Notes: generated from the sequence alone by a model not told the origin. DNA of 64,000 bases from Firm-04 sp045627405 (GCA_045627405.1 JAZQNP010000081.1:12422-76421), one strand, 5' to 3'; shown: positions 16,975 to 25,938, counted from the stretch's first letter. A program made the numbers and translations.

Positions 16975-18174
16975 ATGTTAATTCTCGTAGTCAACGCGGG
17001 CAGCTCTTCTCTCAAATATCAGCTGCTCAATATGGATGATGAAAGCGTTCTCGCTAAGGGCAACTGCGACCGGATCGGCATCGACGGTCATGTTTCCCAC
17101 AAGACCGCTGACGGCAGAAGCATTGATGCGGACTGCGCTTTCCCCACCCACACCGAAGCCTTTGAAAAACTCGTTGAGGTTCTGACGACCGGCGATGCCG
17201 CTGTCATCAGCAGCATGGATGAGATCTCTGCTGTCGGTCACCGCATCGTTCAGGGTGCCGAGGTCTTTGACCGTCCCTGCCTTGTCACGCCGGAGATCAT
17301 TGACAAAATCGACGAGCTGCGGGAACTCGCGCCGGTGCATAACCATGCTCATGCACTCGCGCTGCGTGCCTGCACTGCTGTCATCCCGAAGACAACCCCG
17401 CAAGTTGTTGTATTCGACACCGCTTTCCATCAGACTATGCCGCCCAAGGCATTTATGTTCGGTCTGCCTTATGAGGACTATGAGAAATATCATGTCCGCA
17501 AGTACGGCTTCCACGGCACCTCGCACCGCTTTGTTTCCGCCGCACTCGCCGAGGCAATGGGCAAGGACATAGAGGATCTGAAAATTGTCTCCTGCCACCT
17601 CGGAAACGGCTCCTCCATCACTGCGGTACAGGGCGGTAAGTGCATGGATACTTCCATGGGCTTTACACCGCTCGACGGTATCCTCATGGGGACTCGCTGC
17701 GGCGCGGTCGATCCCTCTGCGGTCACATTTGTTGCGGATAAGCACGGCTTTACGCCCGATGAAATGAGCCAGTACATGAACAAAAAGTCCGGCTTCCTCG
17801 GCATTTCCGGCGTTTCCTCGGATAACCGTGAGATCACGGCTGCCGCTGCTGAGGGCAACCGGCGTGCAATCCTTGCGACCGATATGCTCGCTTATCAGAT
17901 TCAGCGTTATATCGGTGCCTACACCGCAGCGATGAACGGCGTTGATGCGGTTCTCTTTACCGGCGGTATCGGTGAGAATTCGTGGGAAGTGCGTGAGCGC
18001 GTCTGCGAAAACATGGAGTATTTCGGCATCAAGATCGACAAAGAACTCAACAAAAAGAGCAGAGGCAAGCTCGTAAAACTTTCGACTGCCGACTCCAAAA
18101 CCGAGGTCTGGGTCGTCCCGACCAATGAGGAACTGCTCATCGCACGCGATACCCTTGAACTGATCTCCAAGTAA
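16975..18174 (+). CDS. ackA: Acetate kinase
   Basis: 399 residues, the standard length. The N-terminal phosphate-binding motif VVNAGSSSLKYQL, HRIVQGAEVFDRPCLVTP, FDTAFHQTMP, YGFHGTSHRFVS and the C-terminal VLFTGGIGENSWEVRE identify the family. It converts acetyl phosphate and ADP to acetate and ATP in the cytoplasm, an ATP-yielding step of acetate fermentation. The ATG at 16975 (Shine-Dalgarno aaaggaag) is preferred to an in-frame ATG at 16915 that falls just behind the promoter. No phosphotransacetylase gene is adjacent, unlike the frequent pta-ackA pair, so that enzyme must be encoded elsewhere. Confidence 0.95.
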   Translation: MLILVVNAGSSSLKYQLLNMDDESVLAKGNCDRIGIDGHVSHKTADGRSIDADCAFPTHTEAFEKLVEVLTTGDAAVISSMDEISAVGHRIVQGAEVFDRPCLVTPEIIDKIDELRELAPVHNHAHALALRACTAVIPKTTPQVVVFDTAFHQTMPPKAFMFGLPYEDYEKYHVRKYGFHGTSHRFVSAALAEAMGKDIEDLKIVSCHLGNGSSITAVQGGKCMDTSMGFTPLDGILMGTRCGAVDPSAVTFVADKHGFTPDEMSQYMNKKSGFLGISGVSSDNREITAAAAEGNRRAILATDMLAYQIQRYIGAYTAAMNGVDAVLFTGGIGENSWEVRERVCENMEYFGIKIDKELNKKSRGKLVKLSTADSKTEVWVVPTNEELLIARDTLELISK

Positions 18175-18296
18175 GCTGTTTTCCCCTTACCTTCTATTAT
18201 ACCATGCAGACTGCCGAAAACGCAAGCGGTTTCACAATGTAATTTTGCACAAAATTCCCTGCGCTTTTTTGGCAGATGTCAAGTGAGGTGTGCCGC

Positions 18297-18878
18297 ATGT
18301 CCTGGTTTACGGAAAAAATCCAATCGCTCTTTCTCCTGCCGGAGGATGACGATCATTCGGAACTTTCTATCTCCTTTCGGGATGAAAAAAACGGAAAACG
18401 ACAGACCGGTACCAAGGTGCGGATGTCAGATCACAGCTTTACGACTGTGACCGGTCAGCCCGCAGAGCTTTCTGCTGCCGATGCCCAGCCGCTTGATGAC
18501 GAGGCGCGTGCGTTGCTCGAACTTGCAAAAGCGGTCCGGCAGAATGCCTACGCGAAGTATTCCGGTTTTCAGGTCGGTGCGGCTCTCAAAGCGAGCTCCG
18601 GTCAGGTGTATTTCGGCGTGAATGTCGAAAATGCGTCTTATCCTGCCGGTATCTGTGCTGAACGTGCTGCGTTTGCTGCTGCGGTCGCTGCCGGTGAACG
18701 CAAGTTCTCTGCCATCGCAATCTGCGGCGGGGATGATACCGTCTCCTGTTTTCCGTGCGGCATTTGCAGACAGGTTCTCCTTGAACTCTGTCCGCCCGAT
18801 ATGCCTGTCATCCTCGAAAACGGTGTCTATCGGCTCAACGCACTGCTGCCGTATGCGTTCCATCTGGTCAACAGATAA
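18297..18878 (+). CDS. cdd: Cytidine deaminase with extra N-terminal region
   Basis: 193 residues from the ATG at 18297 (gaggtg upstream); an ATG at 18276 has no ribosome site. Residues about 65-193 are a complete tetrameric-type cytidine deaminase: AYAKYSGFQVGAAL, NVENASYPAGICAERAA (zinc Cys and catalytic Glu) and CFPCGICRQVL (two more zinc Cys). It deaminates cytidine and deoxycytidine to uridine and deoxyuridine. The first 60-odd residues are additional to the usual roughly 130-residue enzyme; they are polar, with an acidic patch (PEDDDHSE), and have no recognised domain. It follows ackA with no clear terminator between them. Confidence 0.85.
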   Translation: MSWFTEKIQSLFLLPEDDDHSELSISFRDEKNGKRQTGTKVRMSDHSFTTVTGQPAELSAADAQPLDDEARALLELAKAVRQNAYAKYSGFQVGAALKASSGQVYFGVNVENASYPAGICAERAAFAAAVAAGERKFSAIAICGGDDTVSCFPCGICRQVLLELCPPDMPVILENGVYRLNALLPYAFHLVNR

Positions 18879-18977
18879 ATTCGTTTCCTATTGCGTCGGA
18901 GGTCACACATGCGGTCTCCGGCGCAGTGTTCTATCTCTCCCGCAATTCCAAAACCTGTTTTGCATGGGGTGATGTGT

Positions 18978-20612
18978 TTGAAAAAAATTGTTTCCCTGTG
19001 GCTTGCTGCTCTGCTGATGCTGACGCTTTTCTCTGCCTGCGGCGGCGAAACTTCTGCATCCGGTGCGGGCCACTCGTTTTCTTATACGCTGGTCGGCAAT
19101 CCCGATACCCTCGATCCGCAGCTTGCCGTCAATGACTCGGCAAAAACCGTGCTCTGCAATCTCTTTGAAGGTCTGCTCACCCTTGATGAAAACGGCAGTG
19201 TCGTGAACGGTGTTGCGGAAAGCTACACGGTCTCCGATGACGGTCTGACGTACAGCTTTGTGCTGCGCGGCGACTCCTTCTGGTACAGTGCGGTCGGGGA
19301 GATTGAGGGCTTCTCTGAGGAGGATGCCGCTGCCGTCACTGCGATGGATTTTGTGTTTGCCTTTCAGCGGATGTTCGATCCGGTTTATCAGTCGCCTTAC
19401 CGTGAGACGTTCTCCTGCATTCAGAATGCAAGTGCGATTCTCCGCGGGGAACAGGATCCTTCTATGATCGGCGTCTATGCGAAAAAGGACAATGAACTCG
19501 AAATCGTTCTCGATACGCCCAATGCCTGGTTCCCGTATCTGCTGACGACAACTGCCGCGCTGCCCTGTAATTCCGATTATTTTTACAGCACAAAGGGCAG
19601 ATACGGTCTCGATGAGGAATCTGTCATCGGGAACGGGAGCTTCGCTGTCACGCGCTGGCTCTATGACCCTTACGGGAAATATAATGTCATCCAGCTTTGC
19701 CGCAATCCGCTCAATCATCAAAATCATCGGGTCTATCCGGTCGATCTGAGCTTCTATATCGAGCAGACGGATGCCGATGCTGCCGATATTTTTGAAAACG
19801 GCTCGACGGATTGTTTTGTCAGCACACAAAACACGCTGCTCTCAAACTCCGCGTTTCATGCAGTCGGTGCGTACAGCTTAACGCTCGGCCTTGTCATAAA
19901 TCCCGATTCGGATTTTGCCGACGGACAGATCCGGCATGCACTTTCTTCTGCCTTTGACCGCAGCGCGATTGCACACGGCGATGACGTTCAGCCAGCATGC
20001 GGGATCCTGCCGCCCGCTGTGACTTTGCTCAACAAAAGCTGCCGTGAACTGATCTCCGATGCGGCGTACATCCAATACGATATTGACAGCGCGAAACGCT
20101 CGTACAGCGCGGGTCTCTCTGCACGCAATCTCACTGAGACGGAGGAGGGGAGAATTCTCGTCCCCGCCGGCATGATGGACTATACGCCGCTCTATGATAC
20201 CATCCTTGCGATCGAGGAGACGCTGGATGTGCATCTGAGCATCGAAGAGGTCAGCGATGCCGATTACCGGTCGCGGCTCCAAAACGGCGACTATTCCCTC
20301 GCACTCTTTGCGCTGACCGGCGATGACTCCGATGCCGCTTCGGTCTTCCGCTCGCTGCTCGATACCGGTGTCATCGGCTGCAAGGAGGCAGAACAAGTCC
20401 GGTCGCTGCTCGATCAGGCGGCTGCTGTGCAGAACCTCACCGATTGCGTCGAACTCTACCGCAGGGCGGAAGAGGCTGTCCTCTCCGATGACTGCTTTAT
20501 TCCGCTCTTTTATAAGCAAAGATACCTCATCTGCAAAAGCGGCGTTGCCGATGTGCAGTTTAATCCGTTCACCGGTCAGGTGATGTTTTCACAGGCAAAG
20601 TATTTTGACTGA
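18978..20612 (+). CDS. Oligopeptide/solute-binding lipoprotein, family 5 (orphan)
   Basis: 544 residues from a TTG at 18978 that is well spaced after ggggtga; an ATG two codons earlier (18972) is an alternative. A lipoprotein signal is clear: KK, a hydrophobic stretch, then the lipobox LFSAC, so the mature protein would be tethered to the outer face of the membrane. The mature part has family 5 features: GNPDTLDPQLAVND, LFEGLLTLDENG, VAESYTVSDDGLTYSFVLR, MTAMDFVFAFQRMFDP-type segment, and a C-terminal lobe with QVMFSQAKYFD. These proteins usually deliver peptides to an Opp/Dpp importer. No permease or ATPase gene is next to it, so partner and ligand are unknown. Downstream is exonuclease III at 14 bp. 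Confidence 0.85.
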   Translation: MKKIVSLWLAALLMLTLFSACGGETSASGAGHSFSYTLVGNPDTLDPQLAVNDSAKTVLCNLFEGLLTLDENGSVVNGVAESYTVSDDGLTYSFVLRGDSFWYSAVGEIEGFSEEDAAAVTAMDFVFAFQRMFDPVYQSPYRETFSCIQNASAILRGEQDPSMIGVYAKKDNELEIVLDTPNAWFPYLLTTTAALPCNSDYFYSTKGRYGLDEESVIGNGSFAVTRWLYDPYGKYNVIQLCRNPLNHQNHRVYPVDLSFYIEQTDADAADIFENGSTDCFVSTQNTLLSNSAFHAVGAYSLTLGLVINPDSDFADGQIRHALSSAFDRSAIAHGDDVQPACGILPPAVTLLNKSCRELISDAAYIQYDIDSAKRSYSAGLSARNLTETEEGRILVPAGMMDYTPLYDTILAIEETLDVHLSIEEVSDADYRSRLQNGDYSLALFALTGDDSDAASVFRSLLDTGVIGCKEAEQVRSLLDQAAAVQNLTDCVELYRRAEEAVLSDDCFIPLFYKQRYLICKSGVADVQFNPFTGQVMFSQAKYFD

Positions 20613-20626
20613 AAGGAATCAAAAAT

Positions 20627-21391
20627 ATGCGCGCTGTTACTTGGAATGTCAACGGTCTCAGAGCTTGCGAAAAAAAGGGCTTTGCGGACTTTTTCTACCG
20701 GATGGATGCCGACTTTTTCTGCATCCAGGAGACCAAAATGCAGGAGGATCAGCTCTCTGCACTTCAATTCTCCGCGGAGGGGAGAACTGCGCTCTGGAAC
20801 AGCGCAGAGAAAAAAGGATATTCGGGTACGGCTGTTTTTGCAAAATGCGCGCCCGATGCTGTCACAAAGGAAATGTCAACGGGCGGTGTTTCCAATGAGG
20901 GTCGTGTCCTGACCCTTGAATATCCCGGTTTCTTCCTTGTCAATGCCTATGTTCCCAATGTGCGACGCGATCTCGAACGCATTCCGCTGCGCATGGAGTG
21001 GGAGGATGCACTGCGGGCGCATCTGCTCGCACTTGATGCCCAAAAACCGGTTCTTTACTGCGGCGATCTCAATGTCGCGCATCAGCCGATTGACCTTAAA
21101 AATGCGAAGTCCAATGAGGGGAACGCAGGGTTTACCGCCGAAGAACGCGGCAAAATGACGGAGCTGCTCGCTGCCGGCTTTACCGATGCGTTCCGGTATC
21201 AGTATCCGGACCGCACCGATGCCTATACATGGTGGTCTTACATGGGACGCGCCAGAGAGAAAAACGTCGGATGGCGCATTGACTACTGGATTGTCTCAAA
21301 CCGTATTGCCGACCGTGTGCAGGATGTGATCATTCATGCGGATGTTCTCGGCAGCGATCACTGTCCGCTCGAACTCGTGATTGACATCTGA
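20627..21391 (+). CDS. xth: Exodeoxyribonuclease III
   Basis: 254 residues. Active-site motifs of the ExoIII/APE family are intact: TWNVNGLRA, FFCIQETKMQ (metal-binding Glu), NAYVPN, CGDLNVAHQPID (Asp/Asn), DAYTWWSYMGRAREKNVGWRIDY split over two segments, and GSDHCPLEL (catalytic Asp-His). It cleaves DNA at abasic sites and trims 3' ends in base excision repair. Shine-Dalgarno aaagga lies 9 nt before the ATG. It is 14 bp downstream of the binding-protein gene and 20 bp upstream of the feoB hairpin, which may also mark the end of this transcript. Confidence 0.95.
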   Translation: MRAVTWNVNGLRACEKKGFADFFYRMDADFFCIQETKMQEDQLSALQFSAEGRTALWNSAEKKGYSGTAVFAKCAPDAVTKEMSTGGVSNEGRVLTLEYPGFFLVNAYVPNVRRDLERIPLRMEWEDALRAHLLALDAQKPVLYCGDLNVAHQPIDLKNAKSNEGNAGFTAEERGKMTELLAAGFTDAFRYQYPDRTDAYTWWSYMGRAREKNVGWRIDYWIVSNRIADRVQDVIIHADVLGSDHCPLELVIDI

Positions 21392-21410
21392 TCCATACAC
21401 ACCAAATATG

Positions 21411-21453
21411 TCACCCTTTCATATGCTAAGACAACAAGCATATGAAAGGGTGA
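21411..21453 (+). promoter_or_regulatory. Perfect 17-bp hairpin masking the feoB ribosome-binding site
   Basis: tcaccctttcatatgct (21411-21427) is the exact reverse complement of agcatatgaaagggtga (21437-21453), with a 9-nt loop aagacaaca. The 3' arm holds the only Shine-Dalgarno (aaagggtga) of feoB, which starts 5 nt later. Folding would hide it. No T-run follows, so it is not a classic terminator. Confidence 0.75.
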
Positions 21454-21458
21454 TTTGC

Positions 21459-23543
21459 TTGGACCATAATACGATGACGCTCAATGCGCTGCCTGTCGGG
21501 GCGCGTGCTGTCGTCGCGGAGATCGCTGCCGATCAGACAGAGCGCGACCGCCTTGCGCAGCTCGGTCTGCTGCAAGGTGTTTCGCTGCGCTGCACACTGC
21601 GCGGTGCCGGCGGTTCTCCTACGGCTTTTGAAATTCAGGGTGCAGTGATCGCACTGCGCGATGATACCTGCGCGCAGATTACTGTCATTCCCGACGCGGA
21701 TATTTCGTCCGAGACGACTGTCTATCTGCTCGCCGGCAATCCCAATGTCGGCAAAAGTACGGTCTTTAATGCGCTGACCGGCATGAAACAGCACACCGGA
21801 AACTGGTGCGGAAAAACCGTTGCTGCTGCGGAGGGAACACTCCTGCACGGCAGCGAACAGATCCGCCTGCTGGATACGCCGGGTACCTATTCGCTTTTCT
21901 CTGAAACCGCAGAGGAAGCCGCTGCCTGCGACCTCATTGCAGCGATGCCGCATCACTGTATCTTCTGCATTGCCGATGCAACCTGCCTCGAACGCGGTGT
22001 TTCTCTCGTGCTGCAAATGCTGCACCTCCACAGACATATCGTTCTGTGCGTCAATATGATGGATGAGGCAAAGCGCAGGCATATTCAGATCGACCTCGAA
22101 CAGCTCTCAGCATTGCTGCGGATTCCTGTTGTCGGCATCTCCGCACACAAAAAGAAATCCGTAGCCGCGCTGCCAGCCGCTGCTGCGCAGATTCGCAGTG
22201 ATCTTCCGCTGCAACCGGTGCTGCCTGAACCGGAACTGCGTGCAGGTATCACCGCAGATGCAGTCAGGGAAGCTGCCGAAATCTGTCGGAAAACAGTGAC
22301 TGTCACCGGCGACCCACGCAAAACCGAAGCACGCATCGACCGGCTGCTGACCGGAAAAACGCTCCGCATTCCGCTGATGTGTGTGCTGCTGCTTCTGACC
22401 TTCTGGATCACGCTTATCGGCGCGAACTATCCCTCTGCCCTGCTCGCCGCGCTCGTCGATCTGCTTTGTCGGGGAGGCAATGCCCTCGCAGAACAGCTCC
22501 GCTGCCCGTCATGGCTCTCCGGCGCGCTCATTGACGGTATGCTGCGCGGCGTCGGCTGGGTGGTCTCTGTCATGCTGCCGCCGATGCTCATTTTCTTTCC
22601 GCTCTTTACGCTGCTTGAAGACATCGGCATTCTGCCGCGGATTGCCTTTAATATGGACCGCTGTTTTGCCAAATGCCGCGCCTGCGGGAAACAGTGCCTC
22701 ACCATGACGATGGGATTTGGCTGCAATGCGGTCGGTGTCACAGAATGCAGAATCATTCAGAGCAGAAGAGAACGGCTGATTGCCATTCTCACAAACGCGC
22801 TCGTTCCCTGCAACGGCAGGTTTCCCGCGCTGATCGCCGTGACTGCGATTTTTTTTGCCGGAAGCGATGCCTATGCCTCGCTGCGCTCTGCTGTGCTGCT
22901 TTGTCTGCTCATTCTGCTCAGCATCGGCATGACACTCGCGGCATCTGCGCTGCTCGGAAAAACCGTCCTCAAAGGACAGTCCTCCATGCTGGTGCTGGAA
23001 CTGCCTCCCTATCGCAAGCCGAAGGTCGGGCAGATTCTCGTGCGCTCGTTCATCGACAGAACACTGAAAGTACTTGGGCGTGCCGTGATGACTGCCGCTC
23101 CGGTCAGTCTGCTGATCTGGTGCTGTGCCAATATCGAAATATCCGGTGCCTCTCTGCTTTCAATTCTCGCGAATGCACTGCATCCGGTCGGTATGATCTT
23201 TGGGCTGGACGGTATCATTCTGCTCGGATTTCTGCTCGGTCTGCCTGCAAATGAGATGATCCTTCCGGTGACTGTCACGGCGTATCTCGGCACAAAATCA
23301 CTGACCGATTACGGGACGCTCACTGCTTTGCAGACAATTCTCTCGGTCAACGGCTGGACAACGGTGACAGCGGTCTGCTTTTTGCTTCTGATGCTCTTTC
23401 ACGCGCCCTGTGCGACCACCATCCTTACTGTCTATCGGGAAACAGGCAGCAAAAAATGGACGGCTGCTGCCGTGGTTCTGCCGCTTCTCATCGGTCTGAT
23501 GCTCTGTGCTGCCGTCAACTGCCTATGCACTTTGCTCCTCTGA
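21459..23543 (+). CDS. feoB: Ferrous iron transporter FeoB with N-terminal FeoA-like domain
   Basis: About 694 residues from a TTG at 21459, the codon correctly placed behind aaagggtga; an ATG at 21474 is the alternative. Residues about 5-80 form an SH3-like FeoA domain (LNALPVGARAVVAEI, LAQLGLLQGVSL). Then comes the G domain: G1 GNPNVGKST, G2/G3 GNWCGKT and LLDTPGTYSL, G4 VNMMDE, followed by the helical GDI region. The membrane part has two Gate motifs (CNAVGVTECRIIQSRRERLIAILTNALVPCNGR in pieces, and the second near GRAVMTAAPVSLLIW). FeoB takes up Fe2+ across the cytoplasmic membrane, which fits an anaerobe. FeoA is usually a separate gene, but fusions are known in Firmicutes. A terminator follows. 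Confidence 0.92.
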   Translation: MDHNTMTLNALPVGARAVVAEIAADQTERDRLAQLGLLQGVSLRCTLRGAGGSPTAFEIQGAVIALRDDTCAQITVIPDADISSETTVYLLAGNPNVGKSTVFNALTGMKQHTGNWCGKTVAAAEGTLLHGSEQIRLLDTPGTYSLFSETAEEAAACDLIAAMPHHCIFCIADATCLERGVSLVLQMLHLHRHIVLCVNMMDEAKRRHIQIDLEQLSALLRIPVVGISAHKKKSVAALPAAAAQIRSDLPLQPVLPEPELRAGITADAVREAAEICRKTVTVTGDPRKTEARIDRLLTGKTLRIPLMCVLLLLTFWITLIGANYPSALLAALVDLLCRGGNALAEQLRCPSWLSGALIDGMLRGVGWVVSVMLPPMLIFFPLFTLLEDIGILPRIAFNMDRCFAKCRACGKQCLTMTMGFGCNAVGVTECRIIQSRRERLIAILTNALVPCNGRFPALIAVTAIFFAGSDAYASLRSAVLLCLLILLSIGMTLAASALLGKTVLKGQSSMLVLELPPYRKPKVGQILVRSFIDRTLKVLGRAVMTAAPVSLLIWCCANIEISGASLLSILANALHPVGMIFGLDGIILLGFLLGLPANEMILPVTVTAYLGTKSLTDYGTLTALQTILSVNGWTTVTAVCFLLLMLFHAPCATTILTVYRETGSKKWTAAAVVLPLLIGLMLCAAVNCLCTLLL

Positions 23544-23551
23544 TTTTATCA

Positions 23552-23587
23552 GCACCGCATTCCGATGATGCGGTGCGATGTTTTTTT
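23552..23587 (+). terminator. Terminator after feoB
   Basis: 9-bp stem gcaccgcat / atgcggtgc (23552-23560, 23568-23576) followed by gatg and seven T. Confidence 0.85.
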
Positions 23588-23609
23588 GCCGTGAAAATCG
23601 CGGAAGCGG

Positions 23610-23638
23610 TTGCTTTTTTATGCGGAATATGCTATAAT
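23610..23638 (+). promoter_or_regulatory. Promoter of the MoxR-DUF58-transglutaminase operon
   Basis: TTGCTT (23610-23615) and TATAAT (23633-23638), 17 bp apart, with an extended -10 TGC directly before the -10 box. Confidence 0.75.
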
Positions 23639-23657
23639 ATTCTCTGTGAAAATGTAT

Positions 23658-23692
23658 TGCCCGCGGGCTGCTGTTCAGCGGGCAGTTTTTTT
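23658..23692 (+). promoter_or_regulatory. Terminator-like hairpin in the moxR leader
   Basis: 7-bp GC-rich stem tgcccgc / gcgggca (23658-23664, 23678-23684) followed by g and seven T, located between the promoter and the ribosome site of the MoxR gene. It could work as an attenuator. Confidence 0.5.
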
Positions 23693-23710
23693 AGATTGGA
23701 GAAAACAGAA

Positions 23711-24691
23711 ATGGAAAAGAAATCTGCGATTTCTGCTGTCGAAGCCTCGTCTCTTGCACAGGATATTCTGCATGAGGTGCAAAAGGTTGTCGTCGGCAAG
23801 GATATTATCATTCTCAAAGTGCTGCTCGCGGCTCTTGCGGGCGGACATGTGCTGCTCGAAGATATGCCGGGTGTCGGCAAAACAACCCTCGCACTTGCGT
23901 TTGCCAAGACACTGAATCTCGATTACCGCAGAGTGCAGTTCACCCCTGATGTGCTGCCCAGCGATGTGACCGGTTTTACGGTTTACAACAAGGATAACGG
24001 CTGCATGGAGTTCAAAAAGGGCGCGGCATTCTGTAACCTCCTCCTTGCGGATGAGATCAACCGCACGTCTCCCAAAACGCAGTCCTCTCTGCTCGAACTC
24101 ATGGAGGAAAACAGTGTGACGGTCGATGGCGTGACCTATGAGCTGCCGTCTCCGTATTTTGTTCTTGCCACGCAGAATCCGACCGGTTCTGTCGGCACGC
24201 AGATGCTCCCTGAATCACAGCTTGACCGCTTTATGCTCAGACTCCATATGGGGTATCCCGATCTTGACAGCGAAGTGCAGATTATGCAGGCAAGAAACGG
24301 TGCTGATCCCATGGACACCGTGCAGCAGGTCATTACACGGGACATGCTCCTGCAAATGCAGAATGCCGCCGCACAGGTCTATGTCGATGATGTGATTCTT
24401 CACTACATTGCGGAGCTTTCCGCCGCTACCCGTTCCCACGACTATATTCGTCTCGGTGTCAGTCCGCGCGGCTCTCTTGCACTCTGTGCTTCTGCCCGCG
24501 CAACCGCGCTTGTTCGCGGCAGAGATTATGTCATTCCGGATGATATTCGCGTCGTGATTGCCGAATGCTTTGCGCACCGCCTGCTGCTCGCGCCGCGTGC
24601 GCGGATGGAACATGTCACCGCAGAAGACCTGATCGAATCCATTCTGCAAAAGGTGCCTGTTCCCAGGCTGCAAAGGAAACGCGAATCATGA
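23711..24691 (+). CDS. MoxR-family AAA+ ATPase
   Basis: 326 residues from the ATG at 23711 (ggagaaa upstream); open frame before it covers the leader and promoter and is not coding. Walker A LEDMPGVGKTTLA, Walker B LLADEINRTSPKTQSSLLELMEE, sensor 1 VLATQNPTGSVGTQMLPESQLDRFMLRL with the arginine finger region, and a C-terminal lid with SPRGSLALCASARA are all present. MoxR ATPases act as chaperones for assembly of other proteins, often encoded beside DUF58 (von Willebrand-like) proteins. Its stop overlaps the DUF58 start by 4 bp. Confidence 0.92.
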   Translation: MEKKSAISAVEASSLAQDILHEVQKVVVGKDIIILKVLLAALAGGHVLLEDMPGVGKTTLALAFAKTLNLDYRRVQFTPDVLPSDVTGFTVYNKDNGCMEFKKGAAFCNLLLADEINRTSPKTQSSLLELMEENSVTVDGVTYELPSPYFVLATQNPTGSVGTQMLPESQLDRFMLRLHMGYPDLDSEVQIMQARNGADPMDTVQQVITRDMLLQMQNAAAQVYVDDVILHYIAELSAATRSHDYIRLGVSPRGSLALCASARATALVRGRDYVIPDDIRVVIAECFAHRLLLAPRARMEHVTAEDLIESILQKVPVPRLQRKRES

Positions 24692-25938
24692 AACGCGTCA
24701 AGCTGCTCTATCTGATTCTGCTGGTTGTCCTGTTCCTGTTTCTCATTCTCTACCGCGGTGTGCTGTCTTTGCAGCTCTTTCTCTTTGCTCTGATTTTTCC
24801 TGCCGCGCTTTGGATTCTGCTGCGCATTCTCAAACATACACTGCACGCCTCGCTGCGGCATTCCGATCTGCCTGTCCGGACAGGAGACAGCTTTCAATGG
24901 GTGCTTTCTATCCAAAACCGCAGTTTTCTGCCGGCTTCTCACGCCGATGTGACACTGGAATACGGGACAAGTCTTTCTGACGATATTCAGAAAGTCTGCA
25001 TTCAGCTGCCTGTGCTGCCGTGCAACACGCAGAGAGTCCGGTTTACTTTCCGTGCGGCTGCCTGCGGTACGCTGACCATGCGCGTCGGAAAACTGACGGT
25101 CTACGATCCGCTCAGACTTTTCCGCGCCCGAATTCTGCTCAATGCAGAAGATACGATCTGCGTGCTTCCTGCTGCCGACCCTATGCTCGGTGCGCAGTGG
25201 GAATTTAAACTGGATACCGATTCGGATTCGGATACGTTCGATCAGAAAAAAGCCGGCGATGACCCTTCGGAACTCTTTGATCTGCACTTGTACCGCGAGG
25301 GCGATGCAGTCTCGCGGATCTACTGGAAGCTCAGCTCAAAGCTCGACCAGCTTCTTGTCAAAGAATACAGTCTGCCGCTTTCCGGACAGATGCTCCTGCT
25401 GCCCGACTATCGGGATACCGATGATACGGAGCAGTCAGCTCTGCGGCTGGATGCGATGCTCTCTGCGGTGCAGACTGCTGCACAGCGGCTTCATGAGCAG
25501 GACATTCCGTTTGCCATGCTGCTCTGCAACAAAAAGGACGGGCTGCTTCCTTCCGAAACTGCTGAATCTGCCGAGGATGCGGAGTCGTTTCTGCTCTCGC
25601 TTCTGCGCGAAAAGCCCGCGCCGCAGTCCGATGAGGCAGCGCATCTTGCGCTGATTGAATCTCTGCTCACCGAGCCGGGTCATTCCGATCATGTGCTGCT
25701 CTTTCTTCCGCAGCTTTCCGAGGCTGCTGCCGCGATGCTCTGCGGATTGCCCGATCCTTCCCGTCTGACGGTTTTTGCCGTTCGCAGTGAAAATCAGGAC
25801 ACGCTTCCGGACCTGCCGTGTGAGACAGTTCTGCTCTCTCCGACACCGCCGCCTTCTGATCTGCCGCAGAGCATTGTAAATGTGCTGACAGAGACGGAAA
25901 TGTTTTATGCAGATGAAGAGGGGGGTGACAGACTGTGA
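24688..25938 (+). CDS. DUF58 domain membrane protein
   Basis: 416 residues. Two hydrophobic helices at about 6-45 (LYLILLVVLFLFLILYRGVLSLQLFLFALIF in part) anchor it; the rest is soluble. The DUF58 core is recognised from DPSELFDLHLYREGDAVSRIYWKLSSKLDQLLVKEY, the conserved YxxGD-xx-R-xIxW-type motif of the family, followed by a region like a von Willebrand A fold. Function is not established; members are thought to be MoxR clients. The start overlaps the MoxR stop (ATGA), and its own end overlaps the GTG start of the next gene, so translation is likely coupled across all three. Confidence 0.85.
   Translation: MKRVKLLYLILLVVLFLFLILYRGVLSLQLFLFALIFPAALWILLRILKHTLHASLRHSDLPVRTGDSFQWVLSIQNRSFLPASHADVTLEYGTSLSDDIQKVCIQLPVLPCNTQRVRFTFRAAACGTLTMRVGKLTVYDPLRLFRARILLNAEDTICVLPAADPMLGAQWEFKLDTDSDSDTFDQKKAGDDPSELFDLHLYREGDAVSRIYWKLSSKLDQLLVKEYSLPLSGQMLLLPDYRDTDDTEQSALRLDAMLSAVQTAAQRLHEQDIPFAMLLCNKKDGLLPSETAESAEDAESFLLSLLREKPAPQSDEAAHLALIESLLTEPGHSDHVLLFLPQLSEAAAAMLCGLPDPSRLTVFAVRSENQDTLPDLPCETVLLSPTPPPSDLPQSIVNVLTETEMFYADEEGGDRL

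Noticed and set aside
15498..17015. Longer 505-codon version of TmcAL
   Set aside because: The extra N-terminal codons run through the hairpin leader and the ackA promoter, and the true start has a good ribosome site and matches the family's N-terminus.
21411..21453. The feoB hairpin read as an ordinary terminator for xth
   Set aside because: There is no T-run after the 3' arm; the arm is followed at once by the feoB start.
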